Part shown: piece after piece, positions 22,122 through 34,029 of the stretch
Numbering within the stretch: the first letter of the stretch is position 1
How the letters are laid out: every line of letters starts with the position of its first letter
NCBI RefSeq assembly: GCF_040954645.1
Contig: NC_092803.1
Location: 81,692,263-81,756,262 of the forward strand
Length of the DNA stretch: 64,000 nt
Direction of reading: 5' to 3'
Source: Diabrotica undecimpunctata
Lineage: Eukaryota > Arthropoda > Insecta > Coleoptera > Chrysomelidae
The notes under the pieces: model-generated
What the model was told of the DNA's origin: nothing
Databases searched by the model: none
Seen by the model: the letters and a program-made list of their open reading frames with translations, nothing else
Translations under genes and position numbers: made by a program

Positions 22122-24270
22122 ACTTTGCAACAAAAGGCTAATAAACTAGTTTCTGATTTGGTAAAGGAGAATCAAATAGATCAATCAAATGGTAAAACTT
22201 TGAAAATTTACAATGCAATTGCTCCTAGATTTTATGCTCTCCCAAAAATTCATAAACCTACTCTGTCTATGAGACTAATAGTGTCCTCAATAGGTACACC
22301 CATAGCAAGTTTTTTAACTAATATCCTCACAGAAACGTACAGTAATAACAATGAGTTTTACATTCAGGACTCTTTCCGTTTCAGTTCTTTTATTAATAAC
22401 TTAAAATTATCTATCGACTATAAGCTCGTTAGTTTTGATGTAGTGTCTTTGTTCAGTAATTTACCATTACACACAATATTGGTTAGTGTTGAGAAACACT
22501 GGGATGACATATCAATGCACACAACCCTTAACTTAGCCAATATCAAAAAACTCATTTCTTTTGTTTTTGATTCTAATGTTTTATTTTTAATGATTGTTAC
22601 TACAAACAAGTCTTTGGTACTCCAATGGGTTCTACTATTTCACCAATACTGTGCAATTATGTCTTGGACGACTTGATTGAAGACTGTTTGCAACAAATCA
22701 ATTTTGAAATACCGTTCATAAAGAGATACGTGGATGACTTAATCTTGGCACTACCTGCAGACTCTATACATTCTACGTTAAATGTGTTCAACCAACGAAA
22801 CCCAAACTTGTAATTCACGTGCGAGAAGGAGCGGGAGGGATCTTTGCCTTTCCTTGACATGAGATTGCATAGATGTGAGGATAATGTTGTGAAAACACAA
22901 TGGTATAGAAAACCCATATACAGCAATAGATTCATAAGCTACCATTCTTACCATCCCCTTAGGATGAAAACTTATTTAGTCCTAGCGATGAAAGAACGTG
23001 TCAAAAGGTTATCACATCCGGATTATCTCCAAGATGATCTCAACTTCTTACGTAATATTTTTGTTAAAAATTCATATCCTCCAAGACTGATTAATAAATT
23101 AATTTTTAATGTTCCTTTTGTTAATAGAAATAACATTCTTACTATGTCACAGTCAGTGCCCTCAGCACAAAATAATTCTGCTCCAAAAAGTGTGTATTTT
23201 TATGCCCTTCCATATATTCCGAAACTAACCGTTGAACTCACTAAGATTTTCAAAGAATTTAAGAATATCAAAATAGCTAACAAGAACATCAAAACCATAC
23301 GTCAGCTGTATAGCAAAATAAAACAACCCCTTACCACTTTAGAGACTACAGATGTTGTTTATTGCATTCAATGTACTGAATGTCCATCCACGTACATTGG
23401 TGAAACTGGAAGGAATCTGTCTAGCCGTATCATTTCTCATAAGAGTGATTGTAGATTAAACAAACCTACTTGTGCTTTGGTAGAGCATACTATCGATCTA
23501 GACCATAAGATAGATTTCAACAATGTAAAAATATTAGCCAGAGAGAAAAATAAATTTAAGAGAACTTTCTTAGAGATGGTACATATCAGCAAGAGTGATA
23601 ATAACAATCTGAATAAAAGATCTGAGATCCAGAATCTTAGCAAAATTTACAATTTTATATTGACTTTTGACTGAGCTATTTTGCATCTTAAAATTTTCTT
23701 TTTTCTTTTATCTTTTTTTAAAATTTTTTTTATTAATTGAATATTTTTGATCAAACTTCAGTTATTAAGTCAGTTTTGTTTTGTTTGAGTTGTTTTTTCT
23801 AAACCTATTTACTAAAAACTATTTTCTTTCTATTGCTTATGTTGCAAATAATATTTTTAATTTCCCGCTCAATTTCAAGTTGGTAATACAGTTGGTAGTA
23901 CTCAAAATTCATAGACAGTATTTTGTGAGACATTAGTTTTAAATTTGTTTTTTGTATTTTCTTCAAACTATTTAAACAATAATTGTCCTCCCACTTTCTC
24001 GTTCTGCTCGTGAAATGTGACTGAAATCAAGCTTGCAACGACGACTGTTTTAACATGTCGTCTTTCATTTTGTTTTTTAACTTTTTAACGTATTTATTAA
24101 TTTTTAAAGTGTCTTTTTAACAGCAACATTTTTAAGTTTAGTTGCAATTTCAGTATTATCATGTTATTTAACGTTGTTGTTTATGCCACGAATCTTACAT
24201 TCGGGTAAGTTTTTTATAGTTTTTTTTTGCACCATTCAAATTGTTATAACATAGTAATTTTCTTTGTAGA

Positions 24271-24310
24271 CCTTGATAAAGGTGGCAAAAAACCACCGAA
24301 AGCTTGGATT
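24271..24310 (+). ncRNA. Hammerhead-like motif at the Penelope 3' end (degenerate)
   Basis: The stretch reads TTGATAA, a GGTGG/CCACC stem with an A-rich loop, then CGAAAGC. This mirrors the hammerhead layout CUGANGA, stem II, GAAA. Penelope-like elements are known to carry hammerhead ribozymes in their terminal regions. Two core positions differ from consensus (C to T, G to A), so it is probably inactive here, or a coincidence. Confidence 0.4.
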
Positions 24311-24388
24311 CAGAATAAATAGTTAAATAGTACGCCTTAGCAAAGCACTATTTTTTATTGACTACCGCACCCAAAAAGAAAAAAGTAT

Positions 24389-24396
<8 letters not shown>

Positions 24397-24458
<62 letters not shown>
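24397..24458. repeat. (AT)n microsatellite left of the solo LTR
   Basis: About 31 AT repeats directly abutting the LTR start TGTTATGATATG. Confidence 0.95.
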
Positions 24459-24462
<4 letters not shown>

Positions 24463-25864
24463 ATGATATGTAAAATAAAGAAAAATATTGGGTTGATTAA
24501 AATATTTCAAAGTTCAAAAACATTAAAATAATTCAGATAAGTAGGATAATAACCAACAAACATTTCGAAGAAGGAAAGTTATTAAATTCTTGGATTACCT
24601 GTACTAAACAAAATGTAAGCTATACATAAATTATTTCTTTGTTATACTTGAGTGACCCGCATAATTTTAAGTGAAATCCAAAGACAATTGAACCGGGTTT
24701 TCCAAATACATTAATGCAGTGATTAAAGACAATAGAAGGGATTTTAGAAAGAGGTTTTTGTTAGTTTTTAAGAATTATAGAAAAATATTATTAGTAAATA
24801 AGTTTTAGGAAATTTATAATTATAGGTAAAAATTTGTTTGTTATCGAAATGAAAAAATGGGGGAATTGTGACGAGTTTTGATTGGCGGAGATTGAAAAAG
24901 GTGGGATAGGTATGTAGGAGTGAGAGTTTGGCTAGATTTAGGAGAGAAAAAAGATAATCAGTTGGTTTTCCAAGTCTGTAAGACGAACAGTGATTGTTCT
25001 CTGGCGGTTCCCGAGAAGTAGCAAGCAGTAGTGTTGAATGTTAGTGAGTTTTTGTGGAGTTAGTGTATCTGACAGAAGCTGAAGCAGCAAAATATTGTAA
25101 GTCATATTTTTCTACTTATATTCCAAGAGTCACTGTTCAGGCCAACGAGAGATTCAGTTTATCGTAAAGAGAAGATATTCCAAGAGTCATTTTTCACTCG
25201 GGCCAACGAGAGATTCAGTGTATCGAGAGGAGAAAGGCTGTCATAATTTGAATGATTTGGGCTTTTGAAGGAGATCATTAAGGACGATATACTTGCAACA
25301 ATCTGTTGTAAGATTGCTGATTACATAGGGAGCGGTTGAGAGGAGATAATATAGTCTACAAGGAACAAGGATTTGGACCACTCATCATCAGAGAGAGATA
25401 TTTTTGTTTTCTGCAGTTTTTTTTTCTTTTATTGATAACACAATTTTTACACTTAATTTAGAAAGGATATAAATATTTTGATTAGGAGAGTTAGAATAGT
25501 TTGGGATTTTGAGATTTCAATTAATATTGTTTGTACCATTAATTTTGATTGTTCACGTACGTAGAACAAAATTTCGAGAATCATTATATGAGATTTGTTT
25601 ATTGAAAACTTTTGAGTGTGAATTATTTCAATATTTTTATTTCAATATATAGTGTTAGATCATATGTGTTTTTTATTATTCCGGTATTCTTTGGACCTTA
25701 CCTTTCACATGTAATAGCATAGATATTGAAGCACGAATTTAACCCTGAGATAAAAGAATTAAAAATTGTGATAGAGTCATAATCATATCATTTAAATAAA
25801 TTTAATTAATCAAAAAATTAATTAGGTAATTATTGCTAGGCGCACCAAGACTTTAAATATCACA
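24459..25864 (+). mobile_element. Solo LTR of the LTR element at 60536-64000
   Basis: The 1406 bp sequence TGTTATGATATG..AAATATCACA is about 90 percent identical by eye to the reverse complement of 60536-61937. There the LTR adjoins a Gag-protease gene. Both flanks here are (AT)n, as if inserted within a microsatellite and reduced by LTR-LTR recombination. It has an internal duplication around 25121-25220 (TTCCAAGAGTCA and GCCAACGAGAGATTCAGT each twice). An alternative LTR start exists at 24867 (TGTGACGAG after AAAAAATGGGGGAAT); in that case the first 408 bp would be internal 3' sequence. Confidence 0.75.
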
Positions 25865-25865
25865 A

Positions 25866-25867
25866 TA

Positions 25868-25950
<83 letters not shown>
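25866..25950. repeat. (AT)n microsatellite right of the solo LTR
   Basis: About 40 AT repeats with small interruptions, starting immediately after the LTR end. Confidence 0.95.
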
Positions 25951-26323
25951 TTGACGCAATGTGGGATGTTAAACATACCGTCGACACATCTAAAAAGAAA
26001 CATAGTGAACCTGAACAATATAAAAGATTTGGAATTTACATTTTACTATACAATAGGTACAGGCTGTAATTTTGGAATTACCGTTTTTAAGCTACAGGTA
26101 ACTTGATGAATACTATGCCCACTCATTAAATGGACGGTTATGATTTGAGATTGAGGTTAATATCAGTATGTATTTAGTTGATTTATCTCTCTATGAGCGA
26201 ATAAAACTGTTTTTCAGTTCAATGAAGATTGTTTTTTTTTTATTAAAAAGACTTATACCACATCAACCACGCAGGGTTATTAGTGGGATGACAAACACAA
26301 TAGTTTTAATACGATTTTGTACA

Positions 26324-27282
26324 TTAAATAGTATAATAAAATTTTATAATTCTTAAATAATTTAATACATTTAAATTTTTATCTGTCAGGATTGATTTGA
26401 GGTCGTCTGAAATTCCATGCATTCTTCTTTGATTTTGGAAACATGGGCACTCAAGCAGGAAGTGTTTCACTGTCAATGAAGTAGAGAAGTTATTGCAAAT
26501 TGGCGGTGGATCTTTACTGATTAAAAATTTGTGTGTAACAGCAGTATGACCAATTCTTAAACGGTTTATAATTACTTGATCTCGTCTACTTGTGGGGATA
26601 TTCAAAGAGCTGTTCACCTTTGTAATATTGGGTTTAATTTGGTTACTGAATTTTCCCAGTAATTTTACCAAATGTTATTGCAATGATCTTTATTCAGATG
26701 TTTCATGTCACTATAAGGATATTTTGTAATTTTTGTAGTATCTTCTAAGTTGATACGGCTTGTGTTGCTAGTTGATTTGCTGTTTCATTTCCCCAGATTC
26801 CAGTGTGCGATGGTACCCAAATGAAAGCTGTGTCCTTTCCCATTTAATGAAGTATTTCTAATCCATTTTTTATTGCTTGTATAATGGGATTTGTTGTATA
26901 AATTTTTTTTAATTTCAATAACGCAATAAGTAAATCTGTAATGATGACGTACTTCATCGTGTTACTTGTTTTAAAAAAAGTTAAGGCTTTTAATATAGCT
27001 GTGGTCTTGTGTGTGACTATACTACAATTTGTGGGTGTAAGTTTTCTTTACCACAGATGGACATGCAGCAGCATGTTCTTCTGGGGTTTTAGAGGCGTCG
27101 TTAAAGATTTGTAAGTAGTTGGGGTAACGGGATATGATTTCTGCAAAAAGATGTTTAATTATCGAGAAGTTTGTATATGATTTGGGATACTTTCTTAGTG
27201 TTAGGTCAATGGTCAGTAGGCGGGTTGTCCACGGAGAAGATATTGCATTTGTATATAGCAATAGACTAAGTTGATCCATGTT
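26324..27282 (-). pseudogene. I-clade-like LINE 3' end (RNase H and zinc-ribbon tail)
   Basis: Minus-strand reading gives an RNase H domain: YPNYLQIFNDASKTPE (first Asp), MKYVIITDLLIALLKLKKIY (second Asp), and FIWVPSHTGIWGNETANQLA. It continues into the C-terminal block RRDQVIINRLRIGHTAVTHK, PPPICNNF and TVKHFLLECPCF. RNase H plus this tail is typical of I/Nimb-type LINEs. Two open pieces (27022-27279 and 26324-26671) are separated by stops and shifts. 5' truncated near 27282. Confidence 0.8.
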
Positions 27283-27619
27283 AAAATTTGTGACTTATAT
27301 TCTTTTTATTAGAGAAATACAGTTGTCTTTTTAAAAGATAAATTACATATCAAGGTAGGCAACCCGTTATACGTAGTTCTTACATCATACCGATTTTAAA
27401 AAATTTTACATAAATGTGTTAAAATCGGAGTTTACAGCATGTAATTATTTCACATAAATGATACATCATAACCCTTAACATCTTTGACGAAAATCGATTA
27501 CTTTAATATTAATTAAATTGTCTATTAGTTTTGATTCATTCCTTATTATAATTTTCTTAATAGGGAAAATTGGGACTTTCTAAGATCAAAATTGTAATTA
27601 TTTAATAATAAAAATATTA

Positions 27620-27860
27620 ATTAAATATGTTTATAAGGGATTAAGCAACAATAATTATTGATTGTATTGAAAATTACATTTTATAATTGTTATTCGACGT
27701 TTCGATTTCCACTCCGGAAATCATTTTCAAAAAAGATTATTTTAAATAGTAAGCTGTTAGTATAACCAATAATTGTCTGGCGGTTATTGTTTTCCAAATT
27801 GACGGGTGACTTACTTGGCCTCGATCTTGTAGGCAAATAAGTATGCATTTAGTTAAAAAT
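27620..27860. repeat. GACGTTTC-type dispersed repeat
   Basis: Contains CGACGTTTCGATTTCCACTC, CGGAAATCATTTTCAAAAAA and, further on, TTACTTGGCCTCGATCTTGT. It shares both blocks with 55078-55300. Confidence 0.7.
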
Positions 27861-28389
27861 TTATTTCTGAGAATGAGGTTTGTACCCTCAAGATGATATC
27901 AGATAGTGGTCTTGCGGTTTCTCTTACATAAAAATGTTGCATTGAGATCGTATTTTATAGATGCAGTTTTTTAATCTCTATTGTGTGTTGTTAAGTTTGG
28001 TTTTGGATGGAATAGATCTCAATATATTGGATGTACCTTTTTGTGATGTACTTATTTCCCATCCTTTTTAATTTTTATGATGATCGTTGCCATCTTTAGA
28101 TCCCATCTTCTGCACGTTTCTGGATTATTTATGTGTTTTTCTTTCATCTTGTGAATTTTCATTTTTTTAACTAACAAGGAGTAATCAGTTTTTGTTAAAA
28201 ACTTTGTTAGCAGGTTTTAACTTTCTGAAATACATTTTCAATAGAGCAATGATATGGGCTCTATCATATAAACATTTAATAATTCCCTTTTTGGATTGTA
28301 TATTGTGGTTTAAGTGGTAATTTAAATATCTGTTGCTGTTGGTAGGTTTGCTGTAAACTTTGGTTACATATACAGTATCCTATTTTGTG
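27861..28389. other. Spacer, possibly distal end of the Penelope fragment
   Basis: No clear motif. The minus strand may hold the eroded end of copy 3. Confidence 0.35.
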
Positions 28390-29450
28390 ATCAACATATC
28401 TAGAGAAGAAAGTAAGTTTATCTTCTCTTTTTCCATAGTGAATTTTATTGATTCTTCGTTACTGTTGATGTCCATCAGAAATTTATTCAATACTTTTGGT
28501 CCGTGAGGCCACATAGAGAACAATAGAGAAAACACATAATCTACATATCTTCACCACACTGTGGGCTGTTGATTATGTTTTTGCACAATGTTTTGTTTCA
28601 ATTCCTCCATGAAAATGTCTGCTTATAATGGAGATCAGGATAAGCCTATGAGTAATATAAAATGTTGTTTGTAAAAATCATTATCTAGTTGAAAATAAGT
28701 GTTCTCTGTGCAAAGTGTTTGTAGCTCCTTTATAGCTGATAAATTTAGTTTGTTTTTTGTTGTTAATATATCATTCCTCTCTAATTTGTCTCTTACTATT
28801 TTTAGAATTCTCTCCAAAGACACATTGGTGAAGAGGCTGGTGATATCGAAACTGACTAGCACAGTGTTGGTATTGTAATCTATTTCTGGTAGTTTTTGCA
28901 AGAGATGTGAGCTTTTTTATAATTGCTGTTGTGTTATGTACTAAAGGCTGTATTATATCTAGGAGGAACTTCTGGTTCACTCAGGACAATCTGCTCTAAG
29001 TAGAATTCATGGTTCTGCAAGGGTACATAAGTATTCTCTTCAGAGTATGCAGGTACTTTCTCTTTGTGTATTATTGGGACTTGGGACTCCGTGTGAATAT
29101 GGTATCCTGATGTAGTGGGGTGTTAGTCTTCTTTCTTGGTAGTCTGTCATGTAATCCTTAAATATCTGTAGTGTTTTATATATTCTGTTTTCCAGTGATA
29201 TAGCTGGATCCTATTTTGCATTATGTGTAAGGTCCATTTGTGACTATAATAATTCTTGAATTTTCATCTACTCACCTTTTTTTAGCTTTGATAAGTTTAA
29301 ATTCCGCTTTTCTTCATTTCCAAGGTCCTTATTTACTTAAAGTTTAGTGCTTTTATTCAGTTCCCTTTTACACAGTCATCTATATTCTTGTTTTTCACGT
29401 ATTAGTAGTGCTTACCGGACGACTCTTTTAACTGCACTAATGGTATCTAG
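28390..29450 (-). pseudogene. Penelope-like RT fragment (copy 3, different lineage)
   Basis: The minus-strand frame 28635-28980 carries LLDIIQPLVHNTTAIIK, YNTNTVLVSFDITSLFTNVS and LCTENTYFQLDNDFYKQH. Below 28635, after stops, come ADIFMEELKQNIVQKHNQQP, WRYVDYVF-like (catalytic YVDD changed to YVDY) and MWPHGPKVLNKFLMDINS. Upstream (to about 29450) PIIHKEKVPAYSEENTYV marks an eroded N-terminal part. The WPHG and FMEEL motifs differ from copies 1 and 2, so this is another Penelope lineage. Catalytically dead. Confidence 0.8.
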
Positions 29451-31497
29451 TTTAGGAACTGACGTACATTTTACATCAGAATATAGATCTTCTGAAAGCA
29501 TCAGGTTCTCTGTTGTGTTTTAACTGTCTTAAACGACAATTTATTTACCCATATCTCTAAAAAGTCCTCCCATCCTGGTAATATATTCTAATAATTATTT
29601 CTAGAACCAGAGATTATTATTAATGGTTCATATGCATAAAAACTAAATGTTATAAAGGGTAAAATCGACAACAATATGTTACAAACTCTAGGTGAAGACC
29701 CACCGTAGATATAACAATATTTTGCGATCTACCATGGACTACATACATTTTCTATATTAATCCGCTTAAAAGTTTCACGAAATCAACTAGCGATAAGAAC
29801 AGAAACCTAACTTTTAGCACCTTCATAAATAAATCAATATCAGCCATTATTTAGGGATACAATAATAGATTTAGATTAGTATTTATATACATATTGTAAT
29901 ATTTTTTATTAATCTAATTTATTGTCTTTTTTATTAGAGTCTTTTGAATTTATTGTCTAATTTATTAGAGTCTTTATATATTTATTACAGTTTTATACTT
30001 ATCACTAAGAACTAGAACACAACTACTCTAATTTATATCATTTATTTACAATATTTATTTCGGACTAAAAACTCGACTTCATATTCAAAACTAACTGTAA
30101 CTTAAATAAAAGGTTCCTCTATATTTATATTAAACAACCGTTAGACTAGAATTCCGGCGATTCCCTTCGAACAGACGAGAAGGTCACCCGGACTGGTTTT
30201 TAATTCGACCTGCTTCTGGAAACTTCGAATCGTAGTAGACCCGTCAGATATTACCTGGGGTTTCTGCCGGCTGGTGTATGATCTAGAAAAGACTTGAATG
30301 GAATAGAATTAGAAATATAACGTTTATAGTAAAATATGAATTATATATTTATCGTAACAATATGTATAAATATTGTTTATATCGCATGCTTCTAGATATA
30401 ATCAAATATTTCGAAATTATTTTTTGGATAAAACTATACATTTTTCTCCTTTAAATAAATATGGGGTTTTATCACCATATTTATGTTGTATTTTCATTTA
30501 ATTATTATATATTGATGTATCTTTGTCTTGATTTCATTAAGAAGACTAGTCCGCATATTTTGAATGGTAAATACATTAAATTACCTATTTACCGTACCTG
30601 ATATTTTTTTTATTTTGTGTTTCTGTTTAATTTTTATATGTTATGTCAAAGTATTTTTTAAGAAATTTCATAATTTTTCTATATAATAATTGATCTAATG
30701 CTTTGTTGTGATCAATAAAGAAAAACATCTATCCGTGATGTAATATTTTCTATGTTAGGTACAACTCTCTACCTTTTTCAACGTTTATCTACCCACTCCT
30801 GAATGTCTCTCAGTTGCTTTTATCTCCGTTTAAAGTTTAAAGAAATGCTGACGTTTTTCAAGATGTATTTTTTTTAAGAAACTTTATTATTTTCTTATAT
30901 AATATTTTGTCGAAAGCTTTGTTGTATCAATAAAGTACAACCAAATATCCGTTTCATATTTTAACACAAATGTGTATAAGTATATTATTTCGCCGTGTAT
31001 TTTTTTTTATTAAAAAAGCCGTAATTGAATATCTATTGTTCTCTTTTCTTGATGTCTATTTTATGATAAATTTTCATTAAATTTTAAGGCGAATATGATG
31101 AATTTTTCGATTATAGGGTTGCAAGTAAGCAAGAAATTGTCATTTCGTTAATTTTAAAATGAATATAGCCAGAACAGTTCTATTTTTTAATTGTTCTAGT
31201 AAAAATATATTGGTGTACCTAATACACTAGTTTTTAATGCATGCAACTAACTTGTCATTATAACAGATTGTTTCCATTTCACAATATTCTGTTTCTTCTA
31301 CATAACACAAAATTTGATTATATAAAATCCTTCTAGAATACGTCCCAATTTAGTACTCATATAGGTATGAACTTCCTTTCATCGTTCTTTCTTAAATACT
31401 GTGATAGTTGATTTTAGGCAGTGGCAAGTGCTAGCAGGACGGGACATCCTTCATCAAATTTACTCGAACATTTCCAGATAAGCTATTCTTTTCACAG
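29451..31497. other. No recognised gene
   Basis: Mostly AT-rich. A moderately GC-rich patch at 30130-30290 has no open frame and no motif known to me. TTTATTAGAGTCTTT recurs at 29930 and 29962. Confidence 0.45.
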
Positions 31498-31638
31498 CAG
31501 GAAGAGGAGTCCCAAAAGCTCATTATCCTATCCTGCCGTCCAACGCCTCGTCTGATTCGAATACGGTCACAGTAGACGGAGATAGCAACGCGGAGTTGCC
31601 GGATGCCAGTCGAGAGGCTCCTAGGGGTTTTGTACGAG
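31498..31638 (+). CDS. Candidate host exon (141 bp, GC-rich)
   Basis: A 141 bp GC-rich island (clearly over 50 percent G+C in very AT-rich surroundings). It is preceded by a polypyrimidine tract and TTCTTTTCACAG, and followed by a GTGTAT donor after TACGAG. One frame is open throughout and beyond: GRGVPKAHYPILPSNASSDS then NTVTVDGDSNAELPDASREA. The length is divisible by three. I do not recognise the peptide. No neighbouring exon was found within the window, and an unrecognised element could look the same. Confidence 0.3.
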
Positions 31639-31787
31639 GTGTATTAATACTAACTTAAGGGCTGCGTATAATTTGAGAGTTTCATGGTATTCGTTCTGCG
31701 TTTGGAAGATTTATCTGTATTCTTTTGGGTTTTTTGATCTTTTTTATTTTTTCGGTCGTCTGAATAATGTCTACTGATTTATTGGGT

Positions 31788-31860
31788 ATAAACCATAATT
31801 TTAAGTAACAATTATATTATATTCAACCTTTCGATTTTCAATGCGGATACGTCAATTATC
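31788..31860. repeat. Degenerate GACGTTTC-type repeat fragment
   Basis: ATAAACCATAATTTTAAG, AACCTTTCGATTTTCAATGC and GGATACG follow the order of the family seen at 27620 and 55078, with many changes. Confidence 0.4.
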
Positions 31861-33763
31861 ATATATTGTCATTGATTAAAAACAACACAGTTTGTAGTTA
31901 CTGTGTAGTAGTTTTGAATCAATGAAATTCTTAATTAAAATTGCGGTTTATTCTCAATAAATACAGTAGATAATAAAAAAATGCCAAAAGACAATAACTT
32001 TAGAACCATATTGTTATCTAAATACTGATCTTTTGAAAAATTCCAAAACAGAAATAGGGCAAATTAACTACAATATTTTTTTGCCATTCTATAGAATCAT
32101 CTTTGAACAGATTAAATACTTACGACAATACGGAACGATCTGCCAACTTTCCTATTTCAAACAGTACGTCTTAGGAAATGTCTCACTTCGGCAAATGACA
32201 AAAAATAAACTACATAGTAAACTTTTAATAACTACTACAGCCATGGAAATTCCTTTGTACAAAAAGTCCTTCCTATGGTATTTGATTAAAAACTGAATTG
32301 TTTGAGTATTTCTGGTGCCATTTTAATACGTTTTTAAACAATCTAAAGAACTTTTCATTATTTGTTAAACAATGAGTAAGCTGGGACATACAATTATTGT
32401 ATTCTCCAAAGCCAAAGAATAGTCCAAGGAATGGACACATACAATCTCCTTACCCTAAAAAAAAACTAAATAATTTATTTTTATCTAAGACTGTTTGTCA
32501 ACTACTTAGCTACACAAAAGCGGAAAACAATAAATAAAGAGTATTATTCCCATTTATTGTAATATTAAAGCGACAAAATACAAGCGAAATTCGATCTTCA
32601 ATATAAAGAAAGAGCTTTTCCATAAGAATACCGCACCTCCATACAAGTTTGAGCTGGCAACGGCCAAAATTTATAAATTGAATTTTAAGTTAAAGCTTAA
32701 AGTTTACTTGCCAAATTTTGTATCTTAAAATCATCAATTGTATCTAACCTAAACTAAAAAAATGTTGTAATATAAAAATAACCATTTCGAGGACATGACT
32801 TAACCAACCCACAATTTTTAAAGCATTTTCCTAATTTTGAATTTTGTTCGAATGAATATATTGGGTAAGAAGGGGCAATATTAGAAATAAATGTATTTCT
32901 TATATTTCTGTGTTTCTGTTCTGTGTTCTGTTCTCTCTTTTTTAACTTGCCTTTCCACTTTCAACTCAGCCACTTAAAACTGTGGCTGAGTTTGCGCCAA
33001 TCTCAGCCAGTGTTTTACTACTCCTATCTCGTCTATCCATATCTTTTAACGTCTTCCTGTACTTCTGTCTTCTGTCTTGAACTCCACTTTAGGATTCTCT
33101 GTATCCATAATCGTATCTGACTATATGACCGGCTTATCATTATTTCATTTGTACCACCTACTTTATGATGTTCCTGACGTTTGTTTTTCGTCTAATTTCG
33201 ATGTTTCTAATTTTTTGGTTTTTGACACTCCAAGCATATTTTTAATAGACTTTTTCATAAGGGACATAGTTTCTAACACATAGGCACAGCGTACATACAA
33301 GTGTTTTATACTCTTTAAGTTTATAGACAATGTTTTTCAGAATGTATCTCATTTTACCGAAAGTGGTACATGTTAATTGTGTGTTCTTTTATTTAGTATC
33401 CTGAACCAAGTACGAAGATTGCGTAAATTAAAAAATTAGTCAAAGATCATTGTTCATCATTAAAAATTTTTCCCCAGTTTTACAGATACCAGGTATAGTT
33501 GGCAACGTCCCGGAGTTTTCAAAGGCGCAAGGACAAACAATCGCTGGCAGTCGTATTCCTTCGACAATTTGGCACGCTACCGAACCTCGAACTCGGCCCA
33601 AAGAAAAACAGTTTCTATGTACGTGGTGAGGAGGTAGGTCAAATTTTCTCGTTCGTGTACTGGCCCTACGTGCGTGATATCTCCGAAAAACGGACAATAA
33701 AATGATAGAATTATCTGCCAAAGATAGTAGCTGTGATTTGTGTTTGTGTGTTAGAAAGTTACA
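31861..33763. other. Mostly unannotated; GC-richer patch 33490-33700
   Basis: An 87-codon frame at 32033-32296 has no match I know. The patch at 33490-33700 is open on both strands for 60-120 codons. Its position just upstream of the candidate first exon would suit a promoter or 5' UTR. Confidence 0.4.
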
Positions 33764-33857
33764 ATGGTTATAAGAGTGGTATGTGGTGTGCTCGTGACAT
33801 GTTTCTTTGGGAATCTGTTGCACTGTTCGCCGTTAGATCCTGTTAAACACATTAAAG
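33764..33857 (+). CDS. Candidate first exon of a secreted-protein gene
   Basis: ATG in a good context (TTACAATGG) starts MVIRVVCGVLVTCFFGNLLH followed by CSPLDPVKHIK. This is a basic N-terminus, a hydrophobic core of about 15 residues and a plausible signal-peptidase site near HCS. The coding run ends at AAAG with GTAGGA, a good splice donor, leaving phase 1. Without splicing the frame continues to 34028 as an 88-residue protein with a second hydrophobic segment. It lies in one of the few stretches not explained by transposons. The protein family is not recognised and no second exon was found, so this is a prediction. Confidence 0.4.
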
Positions 33858-34029
33858 GTAGGAAATATTCACTAATGTATTTTATTATTATCGAAAATAT
33901 GATGTTTGTATTGCTACTGTTCTGTTTCATTGACATTTTCTTACATCAACTTGTTAAATCAAATTCCTTAGAGTGTGTTGTAAACATTGAAGATGTTGCC
34001 ACTTCTTGCGTTTCATGTGTCAAAGTTTG

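Larger units (their letters stand above)
20655..24390 (+). pseudogene. Penelope-like element with RT and GIY-YIG endonuclease (copy 2), interrupted
   Basis: The N-terminal part (20655-20902) has FLNKYHIKCKTFLKHHPEI and IVQSNKGNVTVAMYTSDYI. A LINE then intervenes (20903-22111). The frame resumes exactly after a 10 bp duplication with TLQQKANKLVSDLVKEN, then RFYALPKIHKPT and LVSFDVVSLFSNLP. A frameshift sits in a T-run near 22583-22590, followed by VFGTPMGSTISPILCNYVLDD and KRYVDDLILALP (catalytic YVDD). An in-frame TAA lies at 22811-22813. The last 276 codons are open and include PFLDMRLHR, WYRKPIYSNRF and a GIY-YIG endonuclease (VVYCIQCTECPSTYIGETGR, about 23355-23415) ending at 23674. The roughly 700 bp 3' region ends in the (AT)n tract. 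RT plus GIY-YIG is diagnostic of canonical Penelope-like elements. Only two point lesions besides the insertion, so relatively young. Confidence 0.92.

Noticed and set aside
23340..23420. GIY-YIG endonuclease as a sign of bacterial gene transfer
   Set aside because: It is fused to a Penelope RT, its normal context in animal genomes.
33440..33823. 127-codon minus-strand frame
   Set aside because: No recognisable domain, overlaps the plus-strand candidate promoter/exon region, Arg/Cys-rich pattern typical of a chance frame in GC-richer DNA.
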